Below, piece after piece: positions 53,841 to 62,627 of a DNA stretch of 64,000 nucleotides (its first letter is position 1; each line of letters opens with the position of its first letter). The notes beneath the pieces are model-generated. The model ran no database searches and had not been told where the DNA came from. It saw nothing but the letters and a program-made list of their open reading frames with translations. Source of the DNA: Mesorhizobium loti. Lineage in GTDB: Bacteria; Pseudomonadota; Alphaproteobacteria; Rhizobiales; Rhizobiaceae. Made by a program: the position numbers and the translations under genes. The DNA lies in assembly GCF_003148495.1 (NCBI RefSeq), contig NZ_QGGH01000004.1:186001-250000 (forward strand), written 5' to 3'.

Positions 53841-56573
53841 CTATTGTTTCGTTGTTAGGCCCTTCAATCGGTAGAGCGCTTCCAGCGCCTCCCGTGGCGT
53901 CATCTCGTCGGGATTGATCTCGCCCAGCGCCACACCCAGCGCATCACTCTTCACCGGCTTCGGCGCCTCCCGCTTCACCGCCACCGAAAACAGCGGCAGG
54001 TCGTCGACCAGCCGGTTCGTCTTGCCCGAAACCTCGCCTTCCTCAAGTTGGTGCAGCACTTCCTTGGCCCGGTCGACCACGGCTTCCGGCAGGCCAGCCA
54101 GCCGCGCTACCTGCACGCCATAGGAGCGGTCGGCGGCACCCTTGCCGACTTCGTGCAGGAAGACGACGTCGTTTTCCCATTCCTTGACCCGCATGGTCAC
54201 ATTGTGGAGCCGCGCCAGCTTGCCGGCGAGCGAGGTCATCTCGTGGAAATGGGTGGCGAAGATCGCCCGGCAGCGGTTCTTCTCATGCAGATATTCGACC
54301 GCCGCCCACGCGATCGACAGGCCGTCGAAAGTGGCGGTGCCGCGGCCGATTTCGTCGAGGATCACCAGTGCGCGCTCACCGGCCTGGTTGAGGATCGCCG
54401 CCGTCTCGACCATCTCGACCATGAAGGTCGAGCGGCCGCGCGCCAGATCGTCCGAGGCGCCGACACGCGAGAACAGCCGGTCGACGACACCGATATGGGC
54501 CGATGTCGCCGGCACGAACGAGCCGGTCTGGGCCAGGATGGCGATCAGCGCGTTTTGCCGCAGGAACGTCGACTTACCGCCCATGTTGGGGCCGGTCAGA
54601 AGCCAGATCGCGCCGTTCTTGGCGCTGCCCTCCGGCGACAGGTCGCAATCATTGGCGACGAATGGGCCTTCGCCGGAGCGGCGCAGGGCCTGTTCGACCA
54701 TCGGATGCCGGCCGCCCGTAATCTCGAAGGCGAGGCTGGAATCCACCACTGGCCTGCACCAGGCCTCGCCTTCGGACAAAAGCGCGAGGGCGGCCGAGAC
54801 GTCGAGCACGGCCAGCGCATCGGCCCCAGAGCGGATCTTCTCGGCTTCGCCGACCGCTTCCGCCGTCAACGCGTCGAAGGCGGCAAGCTCGATGCTGAGC
54901 GCCCGGTCGGCGGCATTGGCGATCTTGGTCTCGAGCTCGGCAAGCTCGGTCGTGGTGAAGCGCATGGCATTGGCCATGGTCTGGCGGTGGATGAAGCGCG
55001 CCTTGGCGCCATCGCTGCCGGTCATCGCCGCGTGGTGGTTGGCGGTCACCTCGATGTAGTAGCCGAGCACATTGTTGTGCCGGATCTTCAGCGAGCGGAT
55101 GCCGGTCTCGTCGATCAGCGAGCGCTCCAGCCCGGCGATCACTTTTCGCGATTCGTCGCGCAGCGCCCGCATCTCGTCGAGATCGGCATGGTAACCGCCG
55201 CGCACGAAGCCACCGTCGCGCTTGAGCAGCGGCAGTTCGTCGCCAAGCGCCTGCGTCAGATGCTGGGCCAGCGCCTGGGGCAGGGCATGGATGGCGGCGA
55301 GTGCGGCCGTCAATTCCTGAGGCAGGGCGGTCGCGGCAAAGATTTCAGCGATCGCGCCGGCCGCCTCGAAACCGGCGCGCAGCGCGCCGAGGTCGCGCGG
55401 ACCGCCGCGGTTGAGCGCCAGCCTGGACAGCGCGCGCGGCATGTCGGCGACGCTCTTCAGGCTCGACCGCACCGCCTGGCAGAGCCGCGTCTCGGAGCGG
55501 AAGAACGACACCGAGTCCAGCCTGGCGCCGATCGCGGCCGGGTCGGTCAGCGGCGCCATCAGCCGGTCGGCGAGCAGTCTTGCGCCGCCGCCGGTCACCG
55601 TGCGGTCGATCGCCTTGAACAGCGAGCCTTCGCGGCTGCCCGACAGTGTGCGCAGCAGTTCGAGATTGCCGCGTGTTGCCGGGTCGATGAACAGGGTCGA
55701 GCCCTGCTCCTCGCGCTCCGGCCGCGACAGCGGCGGGCGCTCGGCCTTCTGCGTCTTCTCGACATAGGCGATGGCGCCCGAGATCGCCGACAGTTCTGCG
55801 CGCGAAAAGGCGCCAAAGCTATCCGGCGTCGCCACATCGAAGAAACGGGCGATGCGTCCGGTGGCCGAGGCCGAATCGAACAGTGACGGCGGCTGCGGGC
55901 TGGCGACGCGGCCGAGCACGTCGAACACTGGCTTTAGTTCGGGATCGTGGAACACCGGCTCGGCGACGATCAATTCGCGCGGATCGACACGGAAGATGTC
56001 GGCCAGCAGCCGGTCGGCGGTGGTGTCCGTGACGCGAAAGGCGCCGGTCGAGATGTCGATCCAGGCCAGCGCGAAACTGTGGTCAGCTCCGCCCTTCACC
56101 CGTCCCAGCGCCATCAGGAAACTCGATTCCGAGGGCGCCAGCAATTTGTCCTCGGTGATGGTGCCAGGGGTTACCAGCCGCACCACGTCGCGGCGCACCA
56201 CCGATTTGCCGCCGCGTTTCTTCGCCTCTGCCGGGTCCTCGATCTGCTCGCAGACGGCGACGCGGAATCCCTGGCCGATCAGCTTCTGCAGATAATCGTC
56301 GGCCGCATGCACCGGCACGCCGCACATCGGAATGTCGAGCCCTTGGTACTTGCCGCGCTTGGTCAGCACGATGCCCAGCGCCCGGCTCGCCTTCTCGGCA
56401 TCATCGAAGAACAGCTCGTAGAAATCGCCCATGCGATAGAACAGCAGCGAATCCGGGTTCGCTGCCTTGATCTCGATAAACTGCTCTATCATCGGCGTGG
56501 CGCCGGCGTGGGCGGTGGGCACCGGCGTCATCGCCTCGGGGGCGTCTGGCTCGTTTGGAATGTGCATGTTCAT
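53841..56573 (-). CDS. mutS: DNA mismatch repair protein MutS
   Basis: A 910-residue MutS. The mismatch-binding domain begins PMIEQFIEIKAANPDSLLFYRMGDFYELFFDDA, with the Phe-x-Glu (FYE) that stacks on the mismatch. The ATPase has Walker A GPNMGGKST (about 661-669), Walker B VILDEIGRGT, and ATHFHEMTSL. The C-terminal helix-turn-helix dimerises the protein. The ATG chosen starts MNMHIPNEPD. The frame is open 55 codons upstream but that part is low-complexity and Arg-rich. It is divergent from maeB. Confidence 0.95.
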   Translation of the reverse strand: MNMHIPNEPDAPEAMTPVPTAHAGATPMIEQFIEIKAANPDSLLFYRMGDFYELFFDDAEKASRALGIVLTKRGKYQGLDIPMCGVPVHAADDYLQKLIGQGFRVAVCEQIEDPAEAKKRGGKSVVRRDVVRLVTPGTITEDKLLAPSESSFLMALGRVKGGADHSFALAWIDISTGAFRVTDTTADRLLADIFRVDPRELIVAEPVFHDPELKPVFDVLGRVASPQPPSLFDSASATGRIARFFDVATPDSFGAFSRAELSAISGAIAYVEKTQKAERPPLSRPEREEQGSTLFIDPATRGNLELLRTLSGSREGSLFKAIDRTVTGGGARLLADRLMAPLTDPAAIGARLDSVSFFRSETRLCQAVRSSLKSVADMPRALSRLALNRGGPRDLGALRAGFEAAGAIAEIFAATALPQELTAALAAIHALPQALAQHLTQALGDELPLLKRDGGFVRGGYHADLDEMRALRDESRKVIAGLERSLIDETGIRSLKIRHNNVLGYYIEVTANHHAAMTGSDGAKARFIHRQTMANAMRFTTTELAELETKIANAADRALSIELAAFDALTAEAVGEAEKIRSGADALAVLDVSAALALLSEGEAWCRPVVDSSLAFEITGGRHPMVEQALRRSGEGPFVANDCDLSPEGSAKNGAIWLLTGPNMGGKSTFLRQNALIAILAQTGSFVPATSAHIGVVDRLFSRVGASDDLARGRSTFMVEMVETAAILNQAGERALVILDEIGRGTATFDGLSIAWAAVEYLHEKNRCRAIFATHFHEMTSLAGKLARLHNVTMRVKEWENDVVFLHEVGKGAADRSYGVQVARLAGLPEAVVDRAKEVLHQLEEGEVSGKTNRLVDDLPLFSVAVKREAPKPVKSDALGVALGEINPDEMTPREALEALYRLKGLTTKQ

Positions 56574-56786
56574 GCGCGGCACGCTAGCAGATGTGATCGC
56601 GCGGTTTAATGCCGAGGCTTCGAAAAACGGGGGACGACCGACACGGCCGATTGCCCGCAATTGCCGATCCGATCCGCGATTCCCGCGCGCTGGCGGTTTA
56701 CACGCGGCGGCGCGTGGTCTTAATTCGGACCGAAACAAAGCACCCGCTCAAGGAGGTGCTGCACCGGCGAGGAAATCAAAAGCATC

Positions 56787-59066
56787 ATGGCCAGGAAAAC
56801 CGAGAACACCGGTCCGTCCGTCAGCGCGCAGGAAGCGCTCGAATTCCACGCCATGGGCCGCCCCGGCAAGCTGGAGGTCGTCGCCACCAAGCCGATGGCA
56901 ACGCAACGTGACCTGAGCCTCGCCTATTCGCCCGGTGTCGCGGTTCCGGTTCTGGCCATCGCCGAGGACCCAAGCCGCGCCTTCGACTACACGACGCGCG
57001 GCAACATGGTCGCCGTCATCTCCAACGGCACCGCCATCCTCGGCCTCGGCAACCTCGGCGCGCTGGCCTCCAAGCCGGTGATGGAAGGTAAGGCGGTGCT
57101 GTTCAAGCGTTTCGCCGATGTCGATTCCATCGACCTCGAGGTCGACACCGAGGACGCCGACGAGTTCATCAACTGCGTGCGCTTCCTTGGGCCCTCCTTC
57201 GGCGGCATCAATCTCGAGGACATCAAGGCGCCGGAATGCTTCATCATCGAGCAGCGCCTGCGCGAATTGATGGACATTCCGGTCTTCCATGACGACCAGC
57301 ACGGCACCGCGATCATATCCTCCGCCGGCCTGATCAACGCGCTGGAGATCACCGGGCGCGACATGAAGACCACGAAAATGGTCTGCAACGGCGCCGGCGC
57401 CGCCGGCATCGCTTGCATCGAGCTGATGAAGGCGATGGGCTTTGCGCCCGAAAACATCACTTTGTGCGACACCAAGGGCGTGGTATTCCAGGGCCGCACC
57501 GAAGGCATGAACCAGTGGAAGTCGGCGCATGCGGTGAAGACAGAGGCGCGCAGCCTCGCCGAGGCACTCGACGGCGCCGACGTCTTCCTCGGCCTTTCCG
57601 CCAAGGGCGCGCTGACCACCGCCATGGTGCAGTCGATGGCCAAGAACCCGATCATCTTCGCCATGGCCAATCCCGATCCGGAAATCACGCCGGAGGAAGT
57701 GGCCGAGATCCGCACCGATGCCATCATGGCCACCGGGCGTTCGGACTACCCGAACCAGGTCAACAATGTGCTCGGCTTTCCCTACATCTTCCGCGGCGCG
57801 CTGGATGTGCGGGCGACCACCATCAATGACGACATGAAGATCGCCGCCGCCCGCGCGCTGGCGGCACTTGCGCGCCAGGATGTGCCCGATGATGTCGCCG
57901 CCGCCTACCAGGGCAACCGGCCGAAATTCGGCCCCAACTACATCATCCCGGTGCCGTTCGACCCGCGCCTGATCTCGGCCATCCCGATCGCGGTGGCCAA
58001 GGCGGCTATGGACTCGGGCGTCGCCCGCAAGCCGATCCTCGACCTCGACCGCTATGCGCAGGAGCTGTCCGCCCGCCGCGACCCGATCGCCTCGACCCTG
58101 CAGCGCATCTACGACCGCGTGCGCCGCCAGCCCAAGCGCATCGTCTTCGCCGAGGGTGAGGAGGAACAGGTCATGCGCGCCGCCGTCTCTTATGTGAACC
58201 AGCGGCTCGGCACCGCCATCCTGCTTGGCCGCGACGACGTCATCAAGGAAAACGCCAAGCACGCCGGCATCGATCTCAACAAGCAAGGCATCGAGATCAT
58301 CAATGCAAGGCTGTCGCGCCGCAACGGCATCTACACCGACTATCTCTACGAGCGCATGCAGCGCAAAGGCTTCCTGTTCCGCGACTGCCAACGCCTGATC
58401 AACAACGACCGCAACCACTTCGCCGCCTGCATGGTGGCGCTGGGTGACGCCGACGGCATCGTCACCGGCGTCACCCGCAACTATTCTACGGCGCTCGACG
58501 ATATCCGCCGCGTCATCGACGCGAAGCCCGGCCACCGCGTCATCGGCGTCTCGATCGTGCTGGCGCGGGGCAAGACCGTGCTGGTCGCTGACACCGCCGT
58601 GCACGACATGCCGAACGCCGAGCAGATCGCCGACATCGCCGAGGAAGCCGCGGGCTTCGCCCGCCGCATGGGCTACGAGCCGAGGCTTGCCATGCTCGCC
58701 TACTCGACCTTCGGCCATCCGCAGGGCGAGCGCTCCGAACGCGTCCAGGAAGCCGTGCGCATCCTCGACAAGCGCCGCGTCGATTTCGAGTATGACGGCG
58801 AAATGGCCGCCGACGTGGCGCTCAACGCCCGTGCCATGGCGCAATACCCGTTCATCCGGCTCACCGGCCCGGCCAATGTGCTGATCATGCCGGCGTTCCA
58901 CTCCGCCTCGATCTCGACCAAGATGCTACAGGAACTCGGCGGCTCGACGGTGATCGGCCCGCTGCTGGTCGGGCTGAACAAGCCGGTTCAGATCGTGTCG
59001 CTGAATGCCAAGGATTCAGACATCGTGAATATGGCGGCGATTGCGGCTTACACGGCGGGGACGTGA
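56787..59066 (+). CDS. maeB: NADP-dependent malic enzyme with phosphotransacetylase-like domain
   Basis: A 759-residue fusion that oxidatively decarboxylates malate to pyruvate and CO2. The malic enzyme part (about 1-430) has YSPGVAVPVLAIA, DIPVFHDDQHGTAI and the NADP-site KMVCNGAGAAGIACIELM. The C-terminal part (about 440-759; RIVFAEGEEEQVMRAAVSY, VLIMPAFHSASISTKMLQELGGS) is the phosphotransacetylase-like regulatory domain found in DME and TME of rhizobia, usually sensing acetyl-CoA. Whether it prefers NAD (dme) or NADP (tme/maeB) cannot be told by eye. It is divergent from mutS with 213 bp between starts. Confidence 0.9.
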   Translation: MARKTENTGPSVSAQEALEFHAMGRPGKLEVVATKPMATQRDLSLAYSPGVAVPVLAIAEDPSRAFDYTTRGNMVAVISNGTAILGLGNLGALASKPVMEGKAVLFKRFADVDSIDLEVDTEDADEFINCVRFLGPSFGGINLEDIKAPECFIIEQRLRELMDIPVFHDDQHGTAIISSAGLINALEITGRDMKTTKMVCNGAGAAGIACIELMKAMGFAPENITLCDTKGVVFQGRTEGMNQWKSAHAVKTEARSLAEALDGADVFLGLSAKGALTTAMVQSMAKNPIIFAMANPDPEITPEEVAEIRTDAIMATGRSDYPNQVNNVLGFPYIFRGALDVRATTINDDMKIAAARALAALARQDVPDDVAAAYQGNRPKFGPNYIIPVPFDPRLISAIPIAVAKAAMDSGVARKPILDLDRYAQELSARRDPIASTLQRIYDRVRRQPKRIVFAEGEEEQVMRAAVSYVNQRLGTAILLGRDDVIKENAKHAGIDLNKQGIEIINARLSRRNGIYTDYLYERMQRKGFLFRDCQRLINNDRNHFAACMVALGDADGIVTGVTRNYSTALDDIRRVIDAKPGHRVIGVSIVLARGKTVLVADTAVHDMPNAEQIADIAEEAAGFARRMGYEPRLAMLAYSTFGHPQGERSERVQEAVRILDKRRVDFEYDGEMAADVALNARAMAQYPFIRLTGPANVLIMPAFHSASISTKMLQELGGSTVIGPLLVGLNKPVQIVSLNAKDSDIVNMAAIAAYTAGT

Positions 59067-59174
59067 CGAACGGTCCGCGTTGGGGGCGGCAAAGTCGCGA
59101 ACGTTTTTCGAGCGAGGCAAGGCCTTGCGCGGCATGAACGGAATCGGCCGCGCCATTCCGCCTGAACACGTGTG

Positions 59175-59193
59175 ATCGCAGGAATCCTGCGAT
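59175..59193. other. Perfect 19-bp palindrome downstream of maeB
   Basis: ATCGCAGGA (59175-59183), A, then TCCTGCGAT (59185-59193) is a perfect inverted repeat with a single central base. It could be a short transcript-end hairpin of maeB or, being in the leader of the GGDEF gene, a protein-binding dyad. No T-run follows. Confidence 0.5.
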
Positions 59194-59231
59194 TCAAGCC
59201 GAATTTGCGGGTAAATCACCGCGATCCATAA

Positions 59232-59246
59232 GATATTGATAATATC
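59232..59246. promoter_or_regulatory. AT-rich dyad upstream of the diguanylate cyclase gene
   Basis: GATATT-GAT-AATATC is a perfect 6-bp dyad in an AT-rich patch about 90 bp before the GGDEF gene start. It could be a binding site for a small regulator or part of the promoter. The factor is unknown. Confidence 0.35.
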
Positions 59247-59332
59247 CGGTTGTTATACCAGAGAGCTGTCGTCGATGTGCCAGAGCGGCATTTTGGACAG
59301 ACTGGGGTGGTGACCGTCATGGATTTTCAGCC

Positions 59333-60424
59333 GTGAAGCACGATACGAGTCCTGCAACCGTGGTCGGCCAGGGGGCCTATCACGACGAGCGCCTGGATGC
59401 GCTTCTCAGCATCACCGGCCGGATGGACGGCTACCTTTACCGCTGCCGCAACGATGCGTCCTACACCATGCTCTACATCAGCGACGGCATTCTCACCATC
59501 AGCGGTTATCGACCGAGCGATTTCATTCACAACGCGGTGCGCGACTATGTCTCGGCCATCCATCCGGATGACCTGCCCTCGGTCTATGCGGCCGTCGATG
59601 CCGCGCTCGAGGCGCGCTGCAACTGGAACGTCGACTACCGCATCGTGCCGCGGGTCGGCGAATCGCTCTGGGTCCGCGAGATCGGCGGCGGTGTCTGGGA
59701 CGATGCCGGCGAACTCGAATTCCTCGAAGGCTTCGTCGTCGACATCAGCGACCGCAAGGTCGTCGAGGACCTCAACGCCCAGCTGCTGCTGGATCTGAAG
59801 ACAGCCAACGAAGAACTCTCGGCGCAAAAGCGCGAGATCGAACTGGCGAAGCAGCAGAGCGACCATTCGGCCAACCACGACGCATTGACCGACTTGCCCA
59901 ACAGGCGCGCCTTCCACGACGAACTCAAATCGGTGGTGGCCCGCTGCGGCGCCACCGGCGAGGCGGCCGGCCTTCTGTTCATCGACCTCGACCGGTTCAA
60001 GGAAGTCAACGATACGCTCGGCCACGAGGCTGGCGATGCGCTGCTGCAGCGCGTGTCGAGCCAGCTTCGCTCGATCCTGCGCAGCGCCGATTTCGTCGCC
60101 CGGCTTGGCGGCGACGAGTTCGCCTTCCTGTTCTCGGGCGACGCCGATCTGGCACAGCAGAAGGCCGTGCGCGTCGCCGAACGTATCCTGGAAAGGTTGC
60201 GGATCAAGGTTCCCACGCCGACTGGCGCCATCCAGGTCGGCTGCACCGTTGGCGTGGCCATGTATCCGGCGGAGGCCGCCGATTCCGAAGCGCTGATCGC
60301 GCTCGCCGACCGGCTGATGTACATCGGAAAAAAGAGCGGCCGCAACCGGCTGGTCACCGCCAGGGAAATGGCGCCGCAACACCCATCGTCCAGGCCGCGG
60401 CCCCCGATCCGCAAGACTACCTAG
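59333..60424 (+). CDS. PAS-GGDEF diguanylate cyclase
   Basis: A 363-residue soluble signalling protein. A PAS fold with PAC-like end covers about 20-145 (GRMDGYLYRCRNDASYTMLYIS to FLEGFVVDISDRK). A coiled-coil linker follows (about 145-180), and the cyclase domain has DALTDLPNRRAFHDEL, LLFIDLDRFKEVND and the intact active site RLGGDEFAF (about 256-264). RSAD at about 248-251, five residues before GGDEF, is the product-inhibition I-site. No EAL domain is present, so it should make cyclic di-GMP in response to a PAS signal. Start is the GTG; no strong ribosome binding site. Confidence 0.9.
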   Translation: MKHDTSPATVVGQGAYHDERLDALLSITGRMDGYLYRCRNDASYTMLYISDGILTISGYRPSDFIHNAVRDYVSAIHPDDLPSVYAAVDAALEARCNWNVDYRIVPRVGESLWVREIGGGVWDDAGELEFLEGFVVDISDRKVVEDLNAQLLLDLKTANEELSAQKREIELAKQQSDHSANHDALTDLPNRRAFHDELKSVVARCGATGEAAGLLFIDLDRFKEVNDTLGHEAGDALLQRVSSQLRSILRSADFVARLGGDEFAFLFSGDADLAQQKAVRVAERILERLRIKVPTPTGAIQVGCTVGVAMYPAEAADSEALIALADRLMYIGKKSGRNRLVTAREMAPQHPSSRPRPPIRKTT

Positions 60425-60455
60425 GCGACGCTATCAAGGGCGTGCACAAGGGTTC

Positions 60456-61361
60456 TCAAGCCATACCCATCGCCTGCTTGTGGGTGGCAATCTCCGCCAA
60501 CAGCCACGCGCGGAACCGCTTGATGCCGGCCGAACCGCGATTGCCCGACTTCTGCTGCAGGCAGTAGCTTTCCGGAATCGTGTGCCGCACCGGAAACGGC
60601 GCCACCAACTGGCCGCTGGCCAGCAGATCCTGCGCCATGATGTTGTCGACCAGCGCCACACCACCGCCATTGACCGCCTCGCGCACGGCCAGTGCCGGGT
60701 CATGGAAGATCGGGCCGGATTTGGCGTCGACCTTCAGCCCTTCTTTCTCGAACCATTCCTCCCACCAGGCGGTCGTATTCTCGTGCAGCAGCCTCTGTCC
60801 GGCAAGATCGGCTACCCGGCTTGGCGCATTCGGACCGGCAAGCAGGGCCGGCGCGCAGACGGGAAAGATCACCAGTGACACAAGCTGCAAATAGTCTGCA
60901 TTGCCGGCATCGGCGGTGAACAGCACGCGCAGATCGGCACTCGGATTGCCACCCCGGCTCTGATCGTCGTGGATCGACACGTCGAGTTCGAAATCGGGAT
61001 TCTCGGCGCGGAAGCGCGGCAGGCGGTCGGCCAGCCACAGGTTCATGAAGGTCGCGTTGATCGACAGCGAGGCGCGCTTGGCGGCATCGGGGCGGCCATG
61101 GCTGCCCATCTCTTCGGTGGCAGCCTCGATCGACCTGAAGGCGGTGGATAGCCGGCGAGCAAAGTGGGTGGCTTTCGGCGCCAGTGTTACCTGTCGGATG
61201 CCACGCTCGAACAACTCCATACCCAGCGCCTGTTCCAGTGACCGGATATGCCGGCTCACCGCCGAGGGCGTCAGCCGCAACTCGTCGGCGGCATCCTTGA
61301 AGCTGTGCAGGCGCGCCGCCGCTTCGAAAGCTCGGATCGCATTCAACGAAGGCAGCTTCAT
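60456..61361 (-). CDS. LysR-type transcriptional regulator (GcvA-like)
   Basis: A 301-residue LysR protein. The winged helix-turn-helix is MKLPSLNAIRAFEAAARLHSFKDAADELRLTPSAVSRHIRSLEQALG (1-47 region), followed by an effector-binding domain. GPNAPSRVADLAGQRLLHENTTAWWEEW and REAVNGGGVALVDNIMAQDLLASGQLVAPF are GcvA-like. It is divergent from the binding-protein and ureohydrolase genes, with an inverted repeat in the shared 118-bp region, so it likely controls them. The frame is open 72 codons upstream but overlaps the divergent promoter and gene. Confidence 0.9.
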   Translation of the reverse strand: MKLPSLNAIRAFEAAARLHSFKDAADELRLTPSAVSRHIRSLEQALGMELFERGIRQVTLAPKATHFARRLSTAFRSIEAATEEMGSHGRPDAAKRASLSINATFMNLWLADRLPRFRAENPDFELDVSIHDDQSRGGNPSADLRVLFTADAGNADYLQLVSLVIFPVCAPALLAGPNAPSRVADLAGQRLLHENTTAWWEEWFEKEGLKVDAKSGPIFHDPALAVREAVNGGGVALVDNIMAQDLLASGQLVAPFPVRHTIPESYCLQQKSGNRGSAGIKRFRAWLLAEIATHKQAMGMA

Positions 61362-61386
61362 TGTCGAAGACAAAGCTTGAGATGAG

Positions 61387-61412
61387 TTTTTGTCAAGTAT
61401 GACCGACAAAAA
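61387..61412. promoter_or_regulatory. Candidate LysR operator in the divergent region
   Basis: TTTTTGTC (61387-61394) and GACAAAAA (61405-61412) form a perfect 8-bp inverted repeat spaced by 10 bp. It lies 25 bp from the LysR gene start and about 70 bp before the binding-protein start. The position and dyad size suit LysR control of both genes. Confidence 0.6.
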
Positions 61413-61479
61413 TGCCGTTTGTCGGATCGTGCCGAACGGGCAATTCTCATGCGATCCGACCCCTTGGGGAGACCGCGCC

Positions 61480-62586
61480 ATGCGCCATCTTGCCACCCTT
61501 GCCGCATCGATGTTCGCTCTATCCGTTTGCACCTTGACGGGCGATGCTCTCGCCGCCGAGGACAAGACTGTCAACATTTACTTCTGGTACGATTACGTGC
61601 CCGCCGACACCATCGCTGACTTCGAGAAACAGACCGGCATCAAGGTCGTCTACGACACATTCGATGCCGTCGAGATGCTCACGACCAAGGCGCTGACCGG
61701 GGGCTCCGGCTATGACCTGATCATGCCGGGCGCATCGATCGTCGGCCAGTACATCAAAGCCGGCGCCATCCGGAAGCTCGACGAGACGAACCTCCCCAAC
61801 GCCTCGGGTCTCAATCCCGACATCATGGCCTTCCTGGCCAGGCAGGATCCGGGCAACGCCTATGCGGTGCCCTATGCCTATGGCACGACAGGCATCATCT
61901 ACAACAAGGCCAAGATCGCCGAGCGGATGAAGGACGCCCCGGTCAACAGCCTCGACATGGTCTTCAATTCGGAGGTGGCGCGAAAATTCCAGGATTGCGG
62001 CATCGCTATGGTTGATTCGCCGGAAGGCGTGATGTCGATCGCACTCAACTACCTCGGCTTCGACCCGTTCTCGACCGACGAGAGCGAGATCAGGAAGGCA
62101 GCCAATCTGCTCACGGGGATCAAGCCTTACATCAGGCATTTCAAATCGGGCTCGATCATGAGCGAGATGGCGGCCGGCGATCTCTGCCTGGCGCTTGGCT
62201 GGAGTGGCGATGCGATCGGCGCGGCGACCAAGGCGGTGGACGCCAAAAGCGGCGCCGATATCGGCTATTCCATCCCGAAGGAGGGCACGGAAATCTTCTT
62301 CGACGTCGTTACCATTCCGGTCGATGCGCCGCACCCCGAAAACGCCCAGGCCTTTCTGGATTTCCTGATCACGCCGCGGGTCGCCGCCCGCTTCACCAAT
62401 GCGACGCTCTACCCGAACGCTGTCAAGGCGGCGACGCCGATGGTCGACGAGGTCGTTCGCGACAATCCAGACATCTACATCTCGCAAGAGACGATGAAAC
62501 ATTTGTTTGCCGCTCAACCACGCGATCAGAAATCGCTGCGCCTGGTTACCCGGCTATGGACCGGCTTCATCACCGGAACGAACTGA
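61480..62586 (+). CDS. Polyamine-type periplasmic binding protein (PotD/PotF family)
   Basis: A 368-residue binding protein with a signal peptide (cleavage expected after DALAAED, about residue 26). The mature start VNIYFWYDYVPADTIADFEKQTGIKVVYDTFD is the typical PotD/PotF opening. YAVPYAYGTTGIIYNKAKIAE, GDLCLALGWSGDAIGAA and PKEGTEIFFDVVTIPVDAPHPENAQAFLDFL are the family landmarks. The start has GGGGAG eight bases upstream; the open frame upstream is not used. The ureohydrolase gene follows immediately. No permease or ATPase genes accompany it here, so it may serve a transporter encoded elsewhere. Putrescine, agmatine or a guanidino compound is the likely ligand class. Confidence 0.88.
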   Translation: MRHLATLAASMFALSVCTLTGDALAAEDKTVNIYFWYDYVPADTIADFEKQTGIKVVYDTFDAVEMLTTKALTGGSGYDLIMPGASIVGQYIKAGAIRKLDETNLPNASGLNPDIMAFLARQDPGNAYAVPYAYGTTGIIYNKAKIAERMKDAPVNSLDMVFNSEVARKFQDCGIAMVDSPEGVMSIALNYLGFDPFSTDESEIRKAANLLTGIKPYIRHFKSGSIMSEMAAGDLCLALGWSGDAIGAATKAVDAKSGADIGYSIPKEGTEIFFDVVTIPVDAPHPENAQAFLDFLITPRVAARFTNATLYPNAVKAATPMVDEVVRDNPDIYISQETMKHLFAAQPRDQKSLRLVTRLWTGFITGTN

Positions 62587-62627
62587 TCCTGACCTGCTCG
62601 GGCCCTGCACCTCTCTCCAGCAAAAAG

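Noticed and set aside
54048..55886. 612-codon open frame on the plus strand
   Set aside because: Antisense to the catalytic half of mutS; shadow composition.
56748..58901. 717-codon open frame on the minus strand
   Set aside because: Antisense to maeB, which carries all expected malic enzyme motifs.
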